Positions 1-6,155 of a stretch of DNA of 11,354 nucleotides are shown in pieces. Location: the NCBI GenBank assembly GCA_964444885.1, contig CAYUIZ010000097.1, forward strand, positions 1-11,354, given 5' to 3'. Under the pieces are notes generated by a model. It was not told where the DNA came from, did not search any database, and was given only the letters and a program-made list of their open reading frames with translations. The DNA comes from CAYRGQ01 sp964444885. GTDB lineage: Bacteria > Bacteroidota > Bacteroidia > Sphingobacteriales > Sphingobacteriaceae. Numbering within the stretch: position 1 is the first letter of the stretch; every line of letters starts with the position of its first letter. The position numbers and the translations under genes are program-made.

Positions 1-163
1 ACTAATAATTTAGTTAAAAAATGTTAAATCTTGTTATTTTGTGTTAAGAGCCCGCCTCGGATGCTGGCCTTGCGTATTCAGACGACACGAGGACTGGTTT
101 GTTACGGATAAATGACGTTGCTTGCTTTAACACCGCATGAACGGTCATGCTGAATCAGTTTAA

Positions 164-328
164 CGTACTACTAACCAGCGTATTGACTCCCTATACCATC
201 AACGAATAAAGTATAGGCTAGCTGACTACGCATCAAGATTGAAGAAGCCTAGAGATACTCAATTGAGAAAAATCAAAAACACTCTTCATGAACTGGCCGA
301 CGAACTTAAATCGTTACATCTCCTGTAA
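164..328 (+). other. Uncharacterised short + strand reading frame (possible small gene or gene remnant)
   Basis: One + strand frame stays open for 54 codons, from just after a TAA at 161-163 to a TAA at 326-328. Its C-terminal half reads like a real amphipathic, Lys/Arg-rich helix (LRKIKNTLHELADELKSL). There is no ATG inside it. The only plausible starts are rare ones (TTG at 239 or 263). The same frame upstream of the TAA at 161 holds an 8-codon ATG peptide from 137. An intrinsic terminator begins 25 bases after the stop, which suggests something is transcribed on this strand. It may be a small protein with a non-ATG start, the decayed 3' end of a gene broken at 161, or an sRNA with chance coding potential. 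I do not recognise it. No convincing promoter was found upstream. Confidence 0.25.
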
Positions 329-352
329 ACAACGCATTTGATTTTTTACACA

Positions 353-379
353 GGCCCGGCTGAGCCCGGGCTATTTTTT
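353..379 (+). terminator. Rho-independent terminator, + strand
   Basis: GGCCCGG at 353-359 pairs with CCGGGCT at 366-372 (seven pairs, the outermost a G-T wobble) around a six-base loop. A single A and six T residues follow at 374-379. The T run lies on only one side, so this acts on + strand transcription. It would end any transcript carrying the short frame that stops at 328. Confidence 0.75.
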
Positions 380-396
380 GTTCAATAGGTTTAAAT

Positions 397-423
397 GAAA
401 AAGGATGCCAATGTGGCACCCTT
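397..423 (-). terminator. Rho-independent terminator of tRNA-Asp, - strand
   Basis: On the - strand AAGGGTGCCA (423-414) pairs with TGGCATCCTT (410-401) around a CAT loop. This gives ten pairs including one G-T wobble, and a run of T residues follows (402-398). It starts 13 bases after the encoded CCA end of tRNA-Asp and is the natural end of that transcript. The stem is better paired as - strand RNA (G-U) than as + strand RNA (A-C mismatch), which supports the orientation. It converges with the + strand terminator at 353-379. Confidence 0.75.
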
Positions 424-436
424 TATCTCTCTTAGT

Positions 437-513
437 TGGCGGTCCGGACGGGACTCGAACCCGCGACCCCATGCGTGACAGGCATGTATTCTAACCAACT
501 GAACTACCGGACC
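437..513 (-). tRNA. tRNA-Asp (anticodon GTC), CCA encoded
   Basis: The - strand folds as a complete cloverleaf. The acceptor stem GGTCCGG (513-507) pairs perfectly with CCGGACC (447-441). The D-arm carries AGTTCAGTTGGTTAGA. The anticodon arm ATGCCTGTCACGCAT has GTC at 479-477, and the T-arm has GGTTCGAGTCC. The discriminator base is G (440), as expected for tRNA-Asp, and CCA is encoded at 439-437. The GTC anticodon decodes GAC and GAT. The gene has its own promoter 18 bases upstream and a terminator just downstream, so it can be made independently of prfA, although read-through from prfA is possible. Confidence 0.97.
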
Positions 514-530
514 TGTTCCCTTTCGGTGTG

Positions 531-560
531 CAAATATAGCCCGATTTATTGATCTTCAAA
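531..560 (-). promoter_or_regulatory. Bacteroidota-type promoter for tRNA-Asp
   Basis: On the - strand a TTTG element (560-557) is followed after 18 bases by TATATTTG (538-531), an exact match to the Bacteroidota -7 consensus TAnnTTTG. The spacing is one short of the usual 19-21. Transcription would start about 10 bases before the mature tRNA 5' end at 513, a sensible distance for a tRNA gene. Confidence 0.7.
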
Positions 561-577
561 AATAAAATGAAACTTTT

Positions 578-1651
578 TTATGCCCCTGCGCCTTCTTTCA
601 TTTTCTCTGCGTTTTCAGCAAATTGCAAGGCGTCTATAATCTCCTGAATATCACCATCCATCACCGCTGAGAGGTTATAAAGCGTCATTCCGATGCGATG
701 TTCGGTCACGCGGCCTTGCGGATAATTATATGTCCGGACTTTGGCCGAACGGTCGCCTGTTGACACCATCGTCTTGCGCCGTGCGGCGACATCGCCTTGT
801 TTTTTCTGCAGTTCGAGTTCGTATAATTTCGAGCGGAGCATCTCCATGGCCAGCTCCCGGTTCGCCAGTTGCGAGCGTTCCACCTGGCAGACGACCACAA
901 TACCCGTAGGCTTGTGCGTCAGCTGTACCTTCGTCTCCACTTTGTTCACGTTCTGTCCGCCGGCACCGCCTGAGCGGGACGTCTGCATATCGATATCGCC
1001 GGGATTGAGCTCCACGTCGATTTCTTCGGCTTCGGGCAATACGGCTACGGATGCGGCAGAGGTATGCACCCTGCCCTGTGTCTCGGTGTCGGGAACGCGT
1101 TGTACGCGGTGCACGCCCGACTCGTATTTGAGCTGTCCGTACACGTCCTCGCCCGTCACCTTGAGGATAACCTCTTTATACCCCCCGGCAGTTCCCTCGG
1201 TCACGTTCATGACTTCTACGCGCCAGTTCTTTTCCTCGAAGAACCGCGTGTACATGCGGTACAAGTCTCCGGCAAATAGCGCCGCTTCGTCGCCGCCGGC
1301 GCCACCACGAATCTCGATAATCGCATTTTTCGCGTCTTCGGGATCCTTCGGAATGAGCATGAGGCGTACCTCCTCCTCCTTGGCTTCTTTCTGTTCCAAG
1401 AGAATATCGAGCTCTTCTTTGGCCATCTCGCGCAACTCCTGATCTTTCTCGTTGGCGAGGATGTCTTTATTAGTCTCGATGTTGCTGACGATGTTTTGGT
1501 AGATGTGGTATTGGTCAACGATCTTGCCCAGGTCTTTATACTCCTTGTTGAGTTTGGCAAAGCGCTTCATGTCGCTGAGGGTTTCGGGATTGCCTAATTC
1601 ACGTTCCACTTCCTCCCAGCGGTCTTTGATTGCCTTTAGTTTTGATAACAT
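578..1651 (-). CDS. prfA: Peptide chain release factor 1 (RF1)
   Basis: RF1 ends translation at UAA and UAG by entering the ribosomal A site and triggering peptidyl-tRNA hydrolysis. The 357-residue product is the usual family length. A helical N-terminal domain covers roughly residues 1-100. The family block GGAGGDEAALFAGDLYRMY is at 117-135. The codon-recognition tripeptide is of the RF1 P-x-T type (P187-D188-T189, within RVPDTETQGRVHTS), not the SPF of RF2. The catalytic GGQ is at 231-233 in RSGGAGGQNVNKVETK, whose glutamine is normally methylated by PrmC; prmC is not in the window. The ATG at 1651 gives the expected N-terminus and lies about 50 bases after a predicted transcription start. 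There is no programmed frameshift, which is a feature of RF2. The gene stops 64 bases before tRNA-Asp, without a clear terminator between them. Confidence 0.97.
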   Translation of the reverse strand: MLSKLKAIKDRWEEVERELGNPETLSDMKRFAKLNKEYKDLGKIVDQYHIYQNIVSNIETNKDILANEKDQELREMAKEELDILLEQKEAKEEEVRLMLIPKDPEDAKNAIIEIRGGAGGDEAALFAGDLYRMYTRFFEEKNWRVEVMNVTEGTAGGYKEVILKVTGEDVYGQLKYESGVHRVQRVPDTETQGRVHTSAASVAVLPEAEEIDVELNPGDIDMQTSRSGGAGGQNVNKVETKVQLTHKPTGIVVVCQVERSQLANRELAMEMLRSKLYELELQKKQGDVAARRKTMVSTGDRSAKVRTYNYPQGRVTEHRIGMTLYNLSAVMDGDIQEIIDALQFAENAEKMKEGAGA

Positions 1652-1665
1652 AACTGTCCGTCTAT

Positions 1666-1694
1666 GGCCGGTCCGAAAATTATTTTCCGGCCGG
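1666..1694 (-). promoter_or_regulatory. Inverted repeat in the prfA 5' leader
   Basis: GGCCGG (1666-1671) is complementary to CCGGCC (1687-1692). Inside it AAAAT (1676-1680) faces ATTTT (1682-1686), separated by a four-base bulge and a one-base loop. The structure lies between the predicted prfA promoter and the ATG at 1651, so it would form in the untranslated leader. No T run follows on either strand, so it is not an intrinsic terminator. A role in translation or mRNA stability is possible but unproven. Confidence 0.4.
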
Positions 1695-1706
1695 TAAAAA
1701 AGTTCA

Positions 1707-1738
1707 CAAAACTAGTTATCCCTGCTGGTAATTGCAAG
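1707..1738 (-). promoter_or_regulatory. Bacteroidota-type promoter for prfA
   Basis: On the - strand CTTG (1738-1735) is followed after exactly 20 bases by TAGTTTTG (1714-1707), which matches the TAnnTTTG -7 consensus at the standard spacing. The predicted start near 1700 would give prfA a leader of about 50 bases and make it independent of the gene upstream. Confidence 0.65.
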
Positions 1739-1786
1739 GACGCACCGGATAAGATCTCCGGATACTGCCTGCGATATTGTCTGCTA

Positions 1787-1807
1787 GGATCGCGCTACGC
1801 GCCATCC
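1787..1807 (-). repeat. Hairpin downstream of the NYN-LOTUS gene
   Basis: On the - strand GGAT and ATCC flank GCGC-GTA-GCGC. The result is eight base pairs with one G-G mismatch and a three-base loop, beginning 8 bases after the stop codon at 1816. No T run follows, so this is not a canonical intrinsic terminator. It could protect the mRNA 3' end or assist factor-dependent termination before the prfA promoter. Confidence 0.4.
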
Positions 1808-1815
1808 CGGACGAC

Positions 1816-2562
1816 TCATTTCAGCCGCAAATAAATGTGCTTGTGTTTGCTGTTGACGCCCGATTCACGCTCATCGATCTCAAACTTGTCGATATACTTG
1901 ATCATGTCATAGAGCTTGGAGAATCCGTAATTTCGCGGATCAAACTCGGGCCTCTTTTTTGAGACGAAGCTGCCGAGGTGTCCCAGGAATGTCCAGCCGC
2001 TGTCATCGCCCAGATCGTCCACACTGTCCACAATGAGCTTCACTGTTTTGGGGTCAATTTTGTCCACAGCCTTGGTTCCTGCCCTCGGCTTGGTCTTTAC
2101 GGCCTGCTTACTGATCTTCTCCTCTTCGGTTGCTTTCAATATCTCGATAAAGATAAACTTATTGCATGCGGCAATAAAAGGTTGTGGCGTCTTCTTTTCG
2201 CCGATACCGATCACCGTCATGCCCGCTTCGCGCAGGCGCATCGCCAGCCGCGTAAAATCGCTGTCGCTGGACACAATGCAGAAACCGTTGACTTTTTCTG
2301 AATATAAAATATCCATTGCGTCGATGATCAGCGCATTATCCGAGGAATTTTTGCCGGTCGTATAACTATACTGCTGGATGGGCGTGATCGCATTCTCCAG
2401 AAGCACGTTTTTCCAGCCCGAAAGGTGGGATTTCGTCCAATCGCCGTAAATCCGCTTCACGGTCGGCGTACCGCTTCGGGAAATCTCTTCCAGCATTTCC
2501 TTCACGTAAGCATACGGTACGTTATCCGCATCGATGAGCACGGCCAATTTATGTTCGATCAT
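1816..2562 (-). CDS. NYN (PIN-like) domain protein with C-terminal LOTUS/OST-HTH domain
   Basis: The 248-residue protein has two parts. Residues 5-145 match the NYN/LabA-like PIN-fold domain. The acidic residues expected to bind metal are present: D11 and D13 in LIDADNV, D75 in SSDNALIIDAMDIL, and D100 and D102 in IVSSDSDFTRL. A charged linker (about 146-168) leads to residues 169-246, which resemble a LOTUS/OST-HTH winged-helix domain (SGWTFLGHLGSFVSKKRPEF). NYN domains are putative RNases, and LOTUS domains bind RNA or protein partners. RNA processing or degradation in the cytoplasm is therefore the likely role, but no substrate is known. No signal peptide or membrane segment is seen. The ATG at 2562 directly precedes the NYN core. 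The 152-base gap upstream and a weak -7 element suggest its own promoter, so it is probably not part of the sugar operon. Confidence 0.85.
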   Translation of the reverse strand: MIEHKLAVLIDADNVPYAYVKEMLEEISRSGTPTVKRIYGDWTKSHLSGWKNVLLENAITPIQQYSYTTGKNSSDNALIIDAMDILYSEKVNGFCIVSSDSDFTRLAMRLREAGMTVIGIGEKKTPQPFIAACNKFIFIEILKATEEEKISKQAVKTKPRAGTKAVDKIDPKTVKLIVDSVDDLGDDSGWTFLGHLGSFVSKKRPEFDPRNYGFSKLYDMIKYIDKFEIDERESGVNSKHKHIYLRLK

Positions 2563-2585
2563 ATTCTATGTCGTTTGATGATCGG

Positions 2586-2593
2586 TAAATGTA
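2586..2593 (-). promoter_or_regulatory. Weak candidate -7 element upstream of the NYN-LOTUS gene
   Basis: TACATTTA on the - strand matches seven of the eight positions of TAnnTTTG and lies 23 bases upstream of the ATG at 2562. No TTTG is found 19-21 bases further upstream, so the call rests on one element. Confidence 0.25.
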
Positions 2594-2635
2594 CGAAGTG
2601 CCCGCGAGTTATTTTCGGGAAAATCCTAACAATGA

Positions 2636-2654
2636 ACGCTAACCCACGCTAACC
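2636..2654. repeat. Tandem 9-bp direct repeat, 10-bp period
   Basis: ACGCTAACC occurs at 2636-2644 and again at 2646-2654, separated by one C. A 10-base period puts both copies on the same helix face, as in some operators. It lies between the SMP-30 stop and the NYN-LOTUS start. It could also be chance. Confidence 0.35.
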
Positions 2655-2714
2655 GGCCCCGGCAACGCCATGAAACAGGCACAAATCAGCCACCTTGCAG
2701 GGCGTAGGCAATCT

Positions 2715-3593
2715 TCACGGATAGACATGCTTACGCCACCCGGGGACGGTTGTATTTACTTGGAAAACACCGCCGCTCAGCGGGTATTCGGCCAAAGCCT
2801 CCGGCGACATTTCCTGGCGGGCGGTTGTGATGAAAAGTGTTTGCATGTCGGCCCCGCCAAAGGCGCACGCCGTCACGTTTGGCGCGGGCACGTCGATTTT
2901 TTCGAGCAGTTCGCCGTTGAAGGGATTCCAGCGGCCCACCGAATAACCACCATAGTGTGCGACCCATAGCATGCCCGCCTCGTCGATCGCCATACCATCG
3001 GGTGTACCCAGCTCGTCGGGGATGCGCACCACATCACCTTGCAAGGTGATGCGACCGTCGGCAGGGTCAAACGCATAGGATTTAACCGTTTTCAACGGCG
3101 AGTCGATGAAATACATCGTCCTGCCGTCCGGGGCCCAGACGAGACCGTTGGCAATCGTGGTGCGAGCCACTTGGGGCACAAAGCGCCCGTTGTCCAGCAA
3201 ATACAAATTTCCGGCTCCCGTTTCGAACTGCATGTCCATCGTGCCTACCCAAAGCCGTCCCAGCGGGTCACACCCTCCGTCGTTCGTCCGGTTATTGGGC
3301 TTGTCGGTTTCCAGCGTCAGCCAAGGTTGTACTGCCCCAGTGCGCGTATCCAGGTACGCGATGCCTCCTTGCATGGCCACGAGGAGCGTGTCCGGCTGTT
3401 GGGTTTCCACCAGCAACGTCACCGGTCGTTCGTAGGCAAACTGCTGTACTTGCTCCGTTTTGAAATCATAACAATACACCAGCCGCTTGCCGATATCTAC
3501 CCACCATAACTGCTGCTGGGCGGCCAGCCATAACGGCCCCTCGCCCAACTCATTTTTTCCTTGGTATAGTATCTTTGCTTTACTCATTTTCAT
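2715..3593 (-). CDS. SMP-30/gluconolactonase/LRE family protein
   Basis: This family forms a six-bladed beta-propeller that uses one divalent metal to hydrolyse sugar lactones to aldonic acids. The metal ligands align with those of human SMP30/regucalcin: E18 in GEGPLW, N149 in IANGLVWAPDGR and D199 in TPDGMAIDEAG. The substrate-side Arg and Asn are present at R102 and N104 in NRTNDGG. No signal peptide is visible, so it is probably cytoplasmic. I chose the ATG at 3593 (292 residues). An in-frame ATG at 3641 would overlap the upstream gene and add a low-complexity tail. The ATG at 3587 is almost equally good. It is the last gene of the sugar operon, 35 bases after the metallo-beta-lactamase-fold gene, and no clear intrinsic terminator follows. 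The likely role is opening a lactone formed by one of the cluster's dehydrogenases. The actual lactone is unknown. Confidence 0.88.
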   Translation of the reverse strand: MKMSKAKILYQGKNELGEGPLWLAAQQQLWWVDIGKRLVYCYDFKTEQVQQFAYERPVTLLVETQQPDTLLVAMQGGIAYLDTRTGAVQPWLTLETDKPNNRTNDGGCDPLGRLWVGTMDMQFETGAGNLYLLDNGRFVPQVARTTIANGLVWAPDGRTMYFIDSPLKTVKSYAFDPADGRITLQGDVVRIPDELGTPDGMAIDEAGMLWVAHYGGYSVGRWNPFNGELLEKIDVPAPNVTACAFGGADMQTLFITTARQEMSPEALAEYPLSGGVFQVNTTVPGWRKHVYP

Positions 3594-3628
3594 GTTTTGG
3601 TTATGGGCTGTCCCCCGTCCGCTCTGTA

Positions 3629-4345
3629 CTATTGCCTCCATTCCATCAATGCGGTGTTAAGCACCTCCTCGATCCGGCGCTTGGCGCCCGAGCGATACAC
3701 CATGCCGTGGCCAGGCAGCATGTAGTCCACGTCCAGCTCAGCCATGCGCAATAGGGATTCCAAATAGGTTTTCCTGCAAAAATCGATTGATCCGGACCAA
3801 CCAAAGTCACCCACGAGCTTCGTTCCGATGACATCCCCGCTAACCAACACCTGCTTACCATCCATTACAAAAGAATAGACCGTACATCCTTGGCTGTGGC
3901 CCGGCATCGCACGCGCCTGAATCTGCAATCCGAGCACCGACACGGTCTCGCCGTCATCCACCACCTTATCCACTTCAAAGGGTTTGAAAATTTTGTGGTA
4001 GAGGTATCCGCAACACCGATGGTCGCCAGTACGGACCGCGTCCGCGGTTTCCGGCCCGGCAATCATCCGTACGCCACGTTCCTGCAGGATGTGGCCGCCG
4101 CCCGCGTGGTCGTAGTGGGCATGCGTCAGAAAACAATAGACGATGTCCTTGGGGTCCATGCCCCAATACCGCACGTTATCCAGCAACTGATCCATGGTGT
4201 CGCCACAGCCGGCATCAAACAGCACAAGGCCGCCGTCTAAGCAGAGCACGTAGCTATTGCAGTCATTCCAGATGGCGCCAGGCACGTCTGTTGTCAGCCC
4301 CGTCAAATCGCCACTAACTTGGTATATGCGGTGAAACAATTGCAT
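3629..4345 (-). CDS. Metallo-beta-lactamase (MBL)-fold hydrolase
   Basis: The 238-residue protein has every ligand of a dinuclear MBL site: H75, H77, D79 and H80 in THAHYDHAGG, H150 in PGHSQGC, D171 in VSGDVIG and H213 in PGHGMVY. Family members hydrolyse lactones, thioesters, beta-lactams or phosphodiesters. No signal peptide is present, so a cytoplasmic metabolic hydrolase is more likely than an antibiotic-resistance enzyme. The start is the ATG at 4345, one base after the kinase stop codon. A longer frame reaching 4606 runs through the kinase gene antiparallel in codon phase and has no family similarity. The tight coupling to the PfkB kinase and the SMP-30 gene suggests the substrate is an ester or lactone of the same sugar pathway. 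In the ascorbate pathway UlaG, an MBL-superfamily enzyme, opens a sugar-phosphate lactone, but orthology to UlaG is not claimed here. Confidence 0.85.
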   Translation of the reverse strand: MQLFHRIYQVSGDLTGLTTDVPGAIWNDCNSYVLCLDGGLVLFDAGCGDTMDQLLDNVRYWGMDPKDIVYCFLTHAHYDHAGGGHILQERGVRMIAGPETADAVRTGDHRCCGYLYHKIFKPFEVDKVVDDGETVSVLGLQIQARAMPGHSQGCTVYSFVMDGKQVLVSGDVIGTKLVGDFGWSGSIDFCRKTYLESLLRMAELDVDYMLPGHGMVYRSGAKRRIEEVLNTALMEWRQ

Positions 4346-4346
4346 C

Positions 4347-5255
4347 TCAACGTAGGTTAGCTGCCTTGAACTGCTCAAAGTCGGCCAGGGAATAGGGCGG
4401 GCATCCGCCCCGCATCCGAGCATTGAAGGCTCCCAAAGCGGCTGCATTCTGCAGGGAAGGCAGTACGGGCAGGCCGGCCAGCCGATCGCGCAGGTAGCCT
4501 GCCAGGAAAGCGTCGCCGCAACCGATGGTATCAGCCACTGCAACCGGCACGCCGGGCACCGCCACAACTCCCGTGGCTGAAACATGCGTCGCGCCCGCGG
4601 CACCACGCGTCACAATCGCCTCGTTGATCCAGAATCGGGTCATCAGCTTATGCAACTGCTCGTCTTCGGGCGCGTCCGTCAAACTTGGGTGGAAAATACC
4701 GGTCAACGTGACGAGTTCGTCCTCGCTCAGCTTAATCAAATCCGTAAAGTCCAATAGCTTGGCTAGCGTTGGCGCATCATAAAATCCAGCCCGAAAGTTG
4801 ACGTCAAATACGTTGAACGACCCGTGGGGCAACAGGTTGAAGAGCGTCGCTTTGCTCACCGCGCTCCGGCAGGCTAAACTGCCGTATACCAAGCAAGCGC
4901 CTTGCACAACATCCGTGTGCAACGCGCTGTCCGCACGGATGTCATCCCAAGCTACCGGCGACAAGATTTCATAAGTAACATTTTCCTTGTCCGTGATGTT
5001 GGCCACTACCCGGCCCGTACCATATTCCTTATTAAGCTGCACAAAACGCGTATCGATCCCCCAACTGCCAATCAGCGCCCGCATACGTTCGCCAGGCTCA
5101 TCCAAACCGACACTGCTGATGATGTACACCTCGTGACGCGGATCCTTGGCTAAGTGGTAGGCAACGTTGAGCGGAGCACCGCCGGCCAACTCCTCGTCGC
5201 CAACGACATCCCACAGCACCTCCCCAAAACAGAAAACCTTCGTATGTCCATCCAT
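4347..5255 (-). CDS. PfkB-family carbohydrate kinase (fructokinase-like)
   Basis: The protein transfers phosphate from ATP to a sugar or keto-acid hydroxyl in the cytoplasm. From the ATG at 5255 it has 302 residues, normal for ribokinase/PfkB enzymes. The N-terminal sugar-binding motif is AGGAPLNVAYHLA (24-36). A fructokinase-type DVNFRAGFY block is at 151-159, and LIKLSEDE follows at 173-180. The C-terminal signature DTIGCGDAF (242-250) contains the catalytic base D248; Cys at 246 replaces the more common Ala of GAGD. A TTG in frame at 5279 would overlap the upstream stop codon and was not preferred. It lies 17 bases after the epimerase gene and one base before the MBL-fold gene. Fructose is the closest family substrate. 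With a HUMPS-family enzyme in the operon, a keto-hexose or keto-aldonate is equally plausible. Confidence 0.88.
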   Translation of the reverse strand: MDGHTKVFCFGEVLWDVVGDEELAGGAPLNVAYHLAKDPRHEVYIISSVGLDEPGERMRALIGSWGIDTRFVQLNKEYGTGRVVANITDKENVTYEILSPVAWDDIRADSALHTDVVQGACLVYGSLACRSAVSKATLFNLLPHGSFNVFDVNFRAGFYDAPTLAKLLDFTDLIKLSEDELVTLTGIFHPSLTDAPEDEQLHKLMTRFWINEAIVTRGAAGATHVSATGVVAVPGVPVAVADTIGCGDAFLAGYLRDRLAGLPVLPSLQNAAALGAFNARMRGGCPPYSLADFEQFKAANLR

Positions 5256-5272
5256 AGTTGTTGCTTGCTGGG

Positions 5273-6154
5273 TCACCAATACGCTTTAATCTTGCGGTTT
5301 ACGAAATCTACGCTTCGCTCCAGCTGTGCCATCCCATCCACGCCGTCCTCAATGCTTATCCAGCTATCAAAATTAACAGCCCGCAATATCGAAAAAATTC
5401 GGTCATAATCGTTCAGCCCTTTCCCGATCTCGCCATGCCGCAATACGGATGCATACCCCGCGCTGTTGTCTTCCATCGCCCGCAGATCGGCCAATGTGCC
5501 CCCCACCAGGTAGCGATCGCTCGCGTGCATGGTTTTCACCCGGTGTTTGACGCGTTGCAACAAGTCGATGGGGTCTTCGCCCGCCAGGAACGCGTTGCTT
5601 GGATCGTAGTTGACCCCAAAATAAGGGCTGTCAATGGCATCCACCAGCTGGCAGAAGACCGCTGCCTTCTGGGCAAACTCCGGAAATTTCCAAAAATCGT
5701 CTTTGTAGTGGTTTTCCAGGACCAGCGTGATGCCGCGCTCCCGGGCATAGTCCAAACAGGCTGTGATGGAGTCTGCCGCCAACCGGACCCCCTCATCCAC
5801 CCCAAGCCCGGGACGTCGTTGGCCCGACAGGACCCGGCAATAGTGTCCGCCCAAGGCATAGGTCATATCGATCCAATGTTTTTGCAGGCTGACCTGTGCC
5901 TGCCGGAAGGCTGGATCGGGGTGGGTAAAGTCTGGCGAACAGCACATCATGGGTACTCGCAAGCCGTAATCCTCCACCTGCCGGCGAAAGACTGGCCAAT
6001 TGCGTTCGTCCTTCATTTCGAGGAATCCCGCGTACCATTCCAGTCCGTCGATATCCAGCTTTGCAGCGAGGCTAATCCACTCGCTGAGCGTCATTTTGCC
6101 GCTCACGCACAGCTCGTGCATAAACGCTTTCGGAAATACAGCTAATTTCGGCAT
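5273..6154 (-). CDS. Sugar phosphate isomerase/epimerase (AP endonuclease 2-like TIM barrel)
   Basis: The 293-residue protein belongs to the xylose-isomerase-like TIM-barrel family, which includes L-ribulose-5-phosphate 3-epimerase (UlaE), inosose dehydratase and the E. coli 3-keto-hexose epimerase YcjR. The four expected metal ligands are visible: E147 in LVLENHYKDDFW, D184 in VNYDPSNAFLAG, H210 in TMHASDR and E269 in ISIEDGVDG. Such enzymes use Mn2+ or a similar ion to epimerise next to a carbonyl. The ATG at 6154 starts one base after the SDR stop codon (TAG-T-ATG), a strong sign of translational coupling. The longer frame to 6238 lies wholly within the SDR gene. No signal peptide is present. 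The likely step is 3-epimerisation of a ketose or keto-sugar (or its phosphate) from this pathway. The exact substrate cannot be read from sequence. Confidence 0.87.
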   Translation of the reverse strand: MPKLAVFPKAFMHELCVSGKMTLSEWISLAAKLDIDGLEWYAGFLEMKDERNWPVFRRQVEDYGLRVPMMCCSPDFTHPDPAFRQAQVSLQKHWIDMTYALGGHYCRVLSGQRRPGLGVDEGVRLAADSITACLDYARERGITLVLENHYKDDFWKFPEFAQKAAVFCQLVDAIDSPYFGVNYDPSNAFLAGEDPIDLLQRVKHRVKTMHASDRYLVGGTLADLRAMEDNSAGYASVLRHGEIGKGLNDYDRIFSILRAVNFDSWISIEDGVDGMAQLERSVDFVNRKIKAYW

Positions 6155-6155
6155 A

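Noticed and set aside
741..1442. A 233-codon open frame on the + strand opposite prfA
   Set aside because: Ser/Pro/Cys-rich composition without any domain. prfA on the other strand is certain.
2655..2714. Intrinsic terminator after the SMP-30 gene
   Set aside because: Short GC complementarities exist, but no stem of useful length is followed by a T run on the - strand.
3629..4345. Beta-lactam resistance gene
   Set aside because: There is the MBL fold but no signal peptide, and the gene is embedded in a sugar operon. Antibiotic resistance is not supported.
4346..4606. N-terminal extension of the MBL-fold gene to an ATG at 4606
   Set aside because: The extra 87 residues lie within the kinase gene in another frame and do not look like protein. 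The ATG at 4345, one base after the kinase stop codon, gives the normal family length.
5258..6145. A 295-codon open frame on the + strand
   Set aside because: It is fully antisense to the epimerase gene, has no recognisable motif, and reflects the codon bias of the real gene.
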